This document shows, one piece after another, positions 1 to 5,814 of a stretch of DNA of 5,814 nucleotides. The stretch spans positions 1 to 5,814 of the forward strand of contig JAJNBO010000187.1 of the NCBI GenBank assembly GCA_021156245.1, given 5' to 3'. The DNA comes from Ramlibacter sp. GTDB lineage: Bacteria > Pseudomonadota > Gammaproteobacteria > Burkholderiales > Burkholderiaceae_C. The notes beneath the pieces are model-generated. The model had not been told where the DNA came from, searched no databases, and was given only the letters and a program-made list of their open reading frames with translations. The translations under genes and the position numbers were made by a program. Every line of letters begins with the position of its first letter. The stretch's first letter is position 1.

Positions 1-1173
1 CCCTTTGGCGTCGGCTCCTCCCTCGAAGGCCACCTGCTGGCCGTGCAGGGCGGTATCAGCATCGATGTCTCGCGCATGAACAAGGTGGTGGCGGTGAACC
101 CGGAGGACCTGACCGTCACCGTGCAGGCCGGCGTCACCCGCAAGCAGGTGAACGAAGAGATCAAGAGCACGGGCCTGTTCTTCCCGATCGATCCCGGCGC
201 CGACGCGTCGATCGGCGGGATGAGCGCCACCCGGGCATCCGGCACGAACGCCGTGCGCTACGGCACGATGCGCGAGAACGTCCTGGCCCTGGAAGTGGTG
301 ACGGCCACCGGCGAAGTGATCCGCACCGGCACCCGCGCCAAGAAGTCGTCCGCAGGCTATGACCTCACGCGCTTGTTCGTCGGCAGCGAAGGTACGCTGG
401 GCGTCATCACCGAGATCACGCTGCGCCTGTACCCGATCCCGGATGCGATCTCCGCCGCCGTCTGCTCGTTCCCCAGCATCGAGGCCGCTGTCCGCACGAC
501 GATCCAGATGATCCAGCTGGGCGTGCCGATCGCGCGCGTGGAGCTGATCGACCACAACTCCGTGCGCATGGTCAACGCGCACAGCAAGCTGACGCTGCGC
601 GAAGAGCCGATGCTGCTGATGGAGTTCCACGGCTCGCCCTCCAGCGTGAAGGAGCAGGCCGAGACCGTGCAGGACATCGCCAGCGAGTTCGGCGGCAACG
701 CGTTCGAGTGGGCCGAGACGCCGGAGGAGCGCACCCGGCTGTGGACGGCGCGTCACAACGCGTACTTCGCCGCGGTGCAGTCGCGCCCGGGCTGCCGCGT
801 GATCTCCACGGACACCTGCGTGCCGATCTCCCGGCTGGCGGACTGCCTGCTGGACTCGGTGGCGGAGGCCGACGCCAGCGGCATCCCTTACTTCCTGGTC
901 GGCCACGTGGGCGACGGCAACTTCCATTTCGGCTACCTGCTGGACCCGAACCTGCCGCAGGAGCGCGTGACGGCCGAAGATCTGAACCACAAGCTGGTGT
1001 CGCGGGCGCTCGCCCTGGGCGGCACCTGCACGGGCGAGCATGGCGTGGGCCTGCACAAGATGGGCTTCCTGGTCGACGAGGCCGGCGCCGGCGCCGTGGA
1101 CATGATGCGGACGATCAAGCGCGCGCTCGATCCGAAGAACATCATGAATCCGGGGAAGATCTTCACGGTCTAG
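1..1173 (+). CDS. FAD-binding D-2-hydroxyacid dehydrogenase (D-lactate dehydrogenase cytochrome/GlcD type), 5'-truncated
   Basis: This frame is open from the first base, so the visible 390 residues are the C-terminal part of a protein whose start lies outside the window; the GTG at 43 is an internal valine codon. By family knowledge these flavoproteins oxidise D-lactate, glycolate or related D-2-hydroxyacids to 2-oxoacids and pass electrons to a quinone or cytochrome. Seen directly: the end of the VAO/PCMH FAD-binding domain, with PFGVGSSLEGH at the left edge, the PIDPGADASIGG and RASGTNAVRYGTM blocks (about 190-270) and GSEGTLGVITEITLRL (about 382-429). The FAD-oxidase C-terminal domain follows, with HVGDGNFHFGY (904-936), GEHGVGLHKMG (1033-1065) and the ending DPKNIMNPGKIF. 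About 80-90 residues are probably missing compared with usual lengths near 460-480. GlcD, D-lactate and D-2-hydroxyglutarate dehydrogenases share these motifs, so the exact substrate is open. The PIDPGADAS block fits the D-lactate dehydrogenase (cytochrome) group best. Confidence 0.93.
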   Translation, partial: PFGVGSSLEGHLLAVQGGISIDVSRMNKVVAVNPEDLTVTVQAGVTRKQVNEEIKSTGLFFPIDPGADASIGGMSATRASGTNAVRYGTMRENVLALEVVTATGEVIRTGTRAKKSSAGYDLTRLFVGSEGTLGVITEITLRLYPIPDAISAAVCSFPSIEAAVRTTIQMIQLGVPIARVELIDHNSVRMVNAHSKLTLREEPMLLMEFHGSPSSVKEQAETVQDIASEFGGNAFEWAETPEERTRLWTARHNAYFAAVQSRPGCRVISTDTCVPISRLADCLLDSVAEADASGIPYFLVGHVGDGNFHFGYLLDPNLPQERVTAEDLNHKLVSRALALGGTCTGEHGVGLHKMGFLVDEAGAGAVDMMRTIKRALDPKNIMNPGKIFTV

Positions 1174-1179
1174 CCTCCG

Positions 1180-1192
1180 GCCGCAGCGCGGC
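1180..1192 (+). terminator. Weak hairpin after the flavoprotein gene, possible terminator
   Basis: Seven bases after the TAG stop there is a perfect 5-bp GC stem (GCCGC / GCGGC) with a 3-base loop, followed at 1196-1204 by a T-rich stretch (TTCCCTTTT). It could be a weak intrinsic terminator separating the flavoprotein from the kinase. The stem is short, the T run does not follow it directly, and such stems are frequent in GC-rich DNA, so the call is tentative. Confidence 0.22.
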
Positions 1193-1256
1193 AGCTTCCC
1201 TTTTACGGACGAGCTGCTATTCTGGATCGGCCCGGCAACAGCCGGCAGCCCGTTCC

Positions 1257-1260
1257 GGAG
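1257..1260 (+). promoter_or_regulatory. Ribosome binding site that fixes the GTG start of the kinase
   Basis: GGAG lies six bases before the GTG at 1267, an ideal spacing. This supports the GTG as start, since no ATG or GTG in a better position lies upstream in this frame before the TAG at 1171, and the first transmembrane helix begins only a few residues after the start. Confidence 0.7.
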
Positions 1261-1266
1261 GCCGTT

Positions 1267-3351
<2,085 letters not shown>

Positions 3352-3391
3352 CCCATCGGCCACGCGCAAGGTCGCGGTCCCAGGCGCCGAA

Positions 3392-3415
3392 CGTATACAA
3401 TTTTTCGGATATACA
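3392..3415 (+). promoter_or_regulatory. AT-rich island with GTATAC core, candidate GntR-type operator/promoter
   Basis: In otherwise very GC-rich DNA, this stretch holds CGTATACAAT, a T run and then GATATACA. TATAC occurs twice, at 3394-3398 and 3410-3414, 16 bases apart. GTATAC is a perfect palindrome, and CGTATACAA approaches the TTGTATACAA type of site bound by several GntR-FCD regulators (family knowledge). It lies about 20 bases before the remains of such a regulator and upstream of the receptor gene, where an autoregulatory operator and promoter would be expected. No convincing -35/-10 pair could be fixed. Confidence 0.35.
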
Positions 3416-3587
3416 GGCCGCGGACCTCCCGGGATGCGCGCCCTGCTCGACGGTTTCGCGGCCGCCGGGCCGCGCAGTTGCCTTCGGCGCAGCGGCAGCG
3501 CCTGGCCGACACCCTGGACGCTTCCATTCGCCGCATGGAAGCCCGCGATGGAAGGCCCGAACGTGAGCGCTGACAAACCTGTCGCAG

Positions 3588-3605
3588 GGCATGGGCATGG
3601 GCATG
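3588..3605. repeat. Three tandem GGCATG units
   Basis: GGCATG is repeated exactly three times with no spacing. Each unit contains an in-frame ATG, the last of which opens the final 50-codon piece of the regulator remnant. It lies where the central part of the FCD domain appears to be missing, so it may mark a slippage or deletion joint. The repeat is short and may be accidental. Confidence 0.6.
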
Positions 3606-3737
3606 GCAGCTTCCGTGACCGACTACCGCGCCATCGCCGCGGCCGTGCGGTCCGGCGAGGCGCAAGCCTGCGAGCGCCTGGTGGCCGACCACGTGGACCG
3701 GGCGCACGAGCGCCTGGCCGCCCAACAACCAACGACG

Positions 3738-3744
3738 AAGGAGA
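3738..3744 (+). promoter_or_regulatory. Strong Shine-Dalgarno of the Bug receptor gene
   Basis: AAGGAGA ends seven bases before the ATG at 3752 (eight from the core AAGGAG). This near-consensus site decides the start: the same frame is open upstream to before 3434, but only the ATG at 3752 is followed at once by an export signal. The overlap of this ATG with the TGA ending the regulator remnant (ATGA) suggests the two genes were once translationally coupled. Confidence 0.8.
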
Positions 3745-3751
3745 CAAGACC

Positions 3752-4729
3752 ATGAAGCGACGCGCCCTTCTCCAGGCCACGCCGGCCCTCGCCTTGGGGC
3801 CGTGGGCATCTGCCCGCGCCCAGGGCGCCTTCCCGGGCGACAAGCCGATCCGCTACATCGTGCCGGTGGTGGCCGGCGGCGGCAGCGATCTGGTCGGCCG
3901 CACCGTCACCGAGCGCTGGGCGCGCGCGCTCAACGGGAACTTCATCGTCGACAACCAGGGCGGCGGTGGCGGCGTGGTCGCCTGCCAGGCAGCGGCCCGC
4001 GCGGCGCCGGACGGCTACACGCTGCTGCAAGGCTACGTCGCCACGCACGGCACCAGCCCCGCCACCCGCAAGGTGCCCTACGACGCGGTGAAGGACTTCA
4101 CCGCGATCGGCATGATCGGCGCCACGCCCAACGTCCTGGTGGTCGATGCCAACCTGCCGGTGAAGGATTTCAAGGATTTCGCGGCCTGGCTGCGCGCCAA
4201 CATGGGCAAGGTGAGCTACGGCTCCGCCGGTGCGGGCTCGCTGACGCACCTCACGATGGAGTTGCTCAAGCAGCAGCTCAAGGTGCCGATGGTGCACATC
4301 CCTTACCGCGGCATCGCCCCCGCCATCACCGACGTGATCGGCGGCCAGACCCAGGCGATGTTCCCCGGCCTTGCCGCGGCGCTGCCGCACATCCGCTCCA
4401 ACCGGCTGCGTCCGATCGCGGTCACCGGCACCACCCGTGCGCCCCAGATCGCGAACGTTCCTACGCTGGACGAACTCGGCCTGAAGAATTTCGACGCGAT
4501 GCAGTGGTACGGCGTGGTCGGTCCCGCCAACATGCCGCGCGACATCGTCACGCGGCTGAACAGCACCCTGAACCAAGTGCTGGCCGCACCCGAGCTGCGC
4601 GAGAAGCTCTCGGCCGAGGCCGTGGACCCGATGCCGATGGCGGCAGAGGCCTTCGGCAGATACTACGAGCAGGACATCGCGCGCTGGAGCGCGCTGGTGA
4701 AAGCACAGAACCTCAAGATCGAAGGCTAG
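3752..4729 (+). CDS. Bug/TctC-family tripartite tricarboxylate transporter substrate-binding protein
   Basis: A complete 325-residue periplasmic solute receptor of the usual length for this family (about 320-330). By family knowledge these proteins bind carboxylates and related compounds and deliver them to TctA/TctB-type membrane permeases; many are encoded alone, as here. Seen directly: a signal peptide with n-region MKRRALLQ, a hydrophobic stretch ALALG and probable cleavage after ARA or AQG (about 23-25). The mature domain has KPIRYIVPVVAGGGSDLVGR (31-50), the first ligand loop, in which VVAGGGSD stands where many members have P-x-x-PGG-x-x-D. DNQGGGGGVV (67-76), APDGYTLL (85-92), YDAVKDFTAIGMI (110-122), SYGSAGAGSLTHL (155-167), VHIPYRG (181-187) and NVPTLDELG (235-243) follow, all family landmarks. 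The twin arginine resembles a weak Tat signal, although a Sec route is equally possible. Its neighbours suggest it captures the acid later processed by the adjoining MmgE/PrpD protein; the ligand cannot be read from sequence. Confidence 0.96.
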   Translation: MKRRALLQATPALALGPWASARAQGAFPGDKPIRYIVPVVAGGGSDLVGRTVTERWARALNGNFIVDNQGGGGGVVACQAAARAAPDGYTLLQGYVATHGTSPATRKVPYDAVKDFTAIGMIGATPNVLVVDANLPVKDFKDFAAWLRANMGKVSYGSAGAGSLTHLTMELLKQQLKVPMVHIPYRGIAPAITDVIGGQTQAMFPGLAAALPHIRSNRLRPIAVTGTTRAPQIANVPTLDELGLKNFDAMQWYGVVGPANMPRDIVTRLNSTLNQVLAAPELREKLSAEAVDPMPMAAEAFGRYYEQDIARWSALVKAQNLKIEG

Positions 4730-4743
4730 AAGTCAGACCCCTC

Positions 4744-5814
4744 ATGGCCCGCAATACCCAGGTCCCGGCCGACCACAATGCGCCCCCCATCACCCGCATC
4801 CTCGCCGAGTACGTGGCGAACCATCCCTCGCGCGGATGGAACGACGCCGTCGACCACGAAGCGCATCGCACCTTCCTCAACTGGCTCGGTTGCGCCGTCG
4901 GCGCGGCGAAGCACGAAGCAGCGGACGCAGCGCTGGCCGCGGTCAGCGAGCTGCAGCCGGCGCCGCAAGCCACGGTCGCGGGCCGCAGCGAGCGGGTCGA
5001 CATGGCCAGCGCGGCGCTGGTGAACGGCATCACCTCGCACACCTTCGACTTCGACGACACGCACCTCAAGACCATCATCCATCCGGCGGGCCCCGTGGCG
5101 TCCGCCCTGCTCGCGCTCGCGGAGCACAAGGGCATGAGCGGGCGCGAGGTGACCGATGCGCTGGTGCTGGGCATCGACGTCGCCTGCCGCCTGGGCAACC
5201 TGGTGTACCCCGAGCACTACGACCGCGGCTGGCATATCACGGGTACGACCGGCATGCTGGGCGCAGCCGCCGGTTGCGCGCGCCTGCTGAAGCTGGATGC
5301 GCACCAGACGCAGATGGCGCTGGGCATCGCCGCTTCGCAACCGGTCGGCCTGCGGGAGCAGTTCGGCACCATGACCAAGCCGTTCCATCCGGGCGGCGCC
5401 GCGCGTGCGGGACTCACGTCCGCGCTGCTCGCGGCGAAGGGCTTCACCGCCAGCCCGCGCGCACTGGAAGCCCCGCGCGGCTGGGCGCAGGTGGTGTCCA
5501 CCAAGACGGCGTGGAACGAAGCCACCGACGAACTCGGCCAGCGCTTCGAGATCTCCTTCAACAGCTACAAGCCGTTTGCCTGCGGCATCGTGATCCACCC
5601 GAGCATCGACGCGGCCGCGCAACTGCGCGGGCAAGGCGTGAAGCCGGAGCAGGTGGAGCGCATCGAGTTGAAGGTGCACTCGCTGGTGCTGGAGCTCACG
5701 GGGAAGAAGGAGCCGGCGGACGGGCTGCAGGGCAAGTTCAGCGTCTACCACGGTGTCGCCGCGGGGCTGATGTTCGGCCGCGCGGGTGAAGACGAGTACC
5801 ACGACGAGATCGTC
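4744..5814 (+). CDS. MmgE/PrpD family protein (2-methylcitrate dehydratase / cis-aconitate decarboxylase fold), 3'-truncated
   Basis: This frame runs from ATG 4744 through the last base with no stop, giving 357 residues of a protein that usually has about 450-460, so roughly the last 100 lie beyond the window. Family members dehydrate, isomerise or decarboxylate tri- and dicarboxylates (2-methylcitrate dehydratase PrpD, cis-aconitate decarboxylase, iminodisuccinate epimerase), and many have no assigned substrate. Seen directly: ITRILAEYV (16-24) at the start of the helical domain, the DFDDTHLKTIIHPAGPV block (102-118) with Asp, Thr and His residues at positions matching active-site residues of cis-aconitate decarboxylase, RGWHITGTTG (161-170), GTMTKPFHPGGAARAG (208-223), SYKPFACGIVIHP (274-286) and KFSVYHG (331-337). 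It starts 14 bases after the receptor's stop, so the two very probably share a transcript; the site before its ATG is poor (AGAAG about 12 bases away). The core residues are intact, suggesting a working enzyme, but true PrpD function is not shown. Confidence 0.95.
   Translation, partial: MARNTQVPADHNAPPITRILAEYVANHPSRGWNDAVDHEAHRTFLNWLGCAVGAAKHEAADAALAAVSELQPAPQATVAGRSERVDMASAALVNGITSHTFDFDDTHLKTIIHPAGPVASALLALAEHKGMSGREVTDALVLGIDVACRLGNLVYPEHYDRGWHITGTTGMLGAAAGCARLLKLDAHQTQMALGIAASQPVGLREQFGTMTKPFHPGGAARAGLTSALLAAKGFTASPRALEAPRGWAQVVSTKTAWNEATDELGQRFEISFNSYKPFACGIVIHPSIDAAAQLRGQGVKPEQVERIELKVHSLVLELTGKKEPADGLQGKFSVYHGVAAGLMFGRAGEDEYHDEIV

Larger units (their letters stand above)
3434..3755 (+). 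pseudogene. Broken GntR-family (FCD domain) transcriptional regulator remnant
   Basis: Three pieces resembling a GntR FCD ligand-binding domain follow one another in three reading frames. Piece one, from 3434, reads MRALLDGFA. Near 3462 the likeness moves to another frame, reading RRAAQLPSAQRQRLADTLDA and then SIRRMEARDGRPERER up to a TGA at 3571-3573; restoring one C at this point would join the two. Piece three, from about 3603, reads DYRAIAAAVRSGEAQACERL and then VADHVDRAHERL, the typical last helices of an FCD domain, ending at a TGA (3753-3755) that overlaps the receptor's ATG. The N-terminal winged-helix DNA-binding domain and the central FCD part, where the metal-ligand Asp/His motif would lie, are absent. 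Regulators of this family normally sit beside Bug receptor genes and respond to the transported acid or its metabolite. The last 50 codons (from ATG 3603) could still be translated, but without DNA-binding function. The match rests on recalled family patterns, not on an alignment. Confidence 0.62.

Noticed and set aside
43..45. GTG at 43 as start of the flavoprotein gene.
   Set aside because: The frame is open to the first base and the residues before it (PFGVGSSLEGH) are part of the conserved FAD-binding domain, so the true start is outside the window.
1196..1223. Possible sigma-70 promoter before the kinase (TTTACG, TATTCT).
   Set aside because: The two best hexamers are only 10 bases apart, and the element at proper spacing from TATTCT (TTCCCT) matches the -35 consensus poorly.
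3434..3751. In-frame N-terminal extension of the Bug receptor by 106 codons (start at 3434 instead of 3752).
   Set aside because: The extension would bury the signal peptide, has an arginine/glycine-rich composition typical of a wrong frame, and a near-perfect Shine-Dalgarno stands before the ATG at 3752.
4836..5789. Plus-strand 317-codon frame within the MmgE/PrpD gene.
   Set aside because: Arginine-rich shadow frame; the frame beginning at 4744 gives the conserved MmgE/PrpD blocks throughout and stays open to the window edge.

Overview
The window is GC-rich DNA from a bacterium, most likely a betaproteobacterium of the order Burkholderiales (Comamonadaceae or a relative such as Ramlibacter or Variovorax). 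The basis is the strong G/C bias at third codon positions and the pairing of a lone Bug/TctC-type periplasmic receptor with an MmgE/PrpD gene and a GntR-FCD regulator, an arrangement very common in that group. This assignment is inference from gene content and cannot be made to species level here. All genes supported here lie on the + strand.

Layout. (1) Positions 1-1173 hold the C-terminal 390 residues of a flavin-dependent D-2-hydroxyacid dehydrogenase of the D-lactate dehydrogenase (cytochrome)/GlcD type; its start lies left of the window. (2) A 93-base leader (1174-1266) holds two short hairpins and a clear ribosome binding site. (3) Positions 1267-3351 encode a complete hybrid sensor histidine kinase: seven-helix MHYT sensor, coiled coil, HisKA, HATPase and receiver domain, with no Hpt domain. 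(4) Positions 3352-3751 hold no intact gene. They contain an AT-rich island with a GTATAC core (possible GntR-type operator or promoter) followed by what looks like a broken GntR-family regulator. Its FCD-domain pieces are spread over three reading frames, and no DNA-binding domain is left. (5) Positions 3752-4729 encode a complete Bug/TctC periplasmic solute receptor with a strong Shine-Dalgarno. (6) Positions 4744-5814 encode the first 357 residues of an MmgE/PrpD-family protein, cut by the right edge of the window.

How it fits together. The receptor and the MmgE/PrpD gene are 14 bases apart and probably form one transcript, serving uptake and dehydration (or isomerisation) of an organic acid. 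The flavoprotein at the left would suit the same kind of hydroxyacid metabolism, but the kinase separates it from the rest. The kinase shows no link in sequence to the catabolic genes and has no response regulator or Hpt partner in view, so it looks like a gene placed inside a catabolic locus.

No RNA gene, CRISPR array, insertion sequence or phage gene was seen. Nothing here is clearly a new biological system. The points most worth a second look are the decayed regulator with its retained operator-like site, and the orphan MHYT hybrid kinase.
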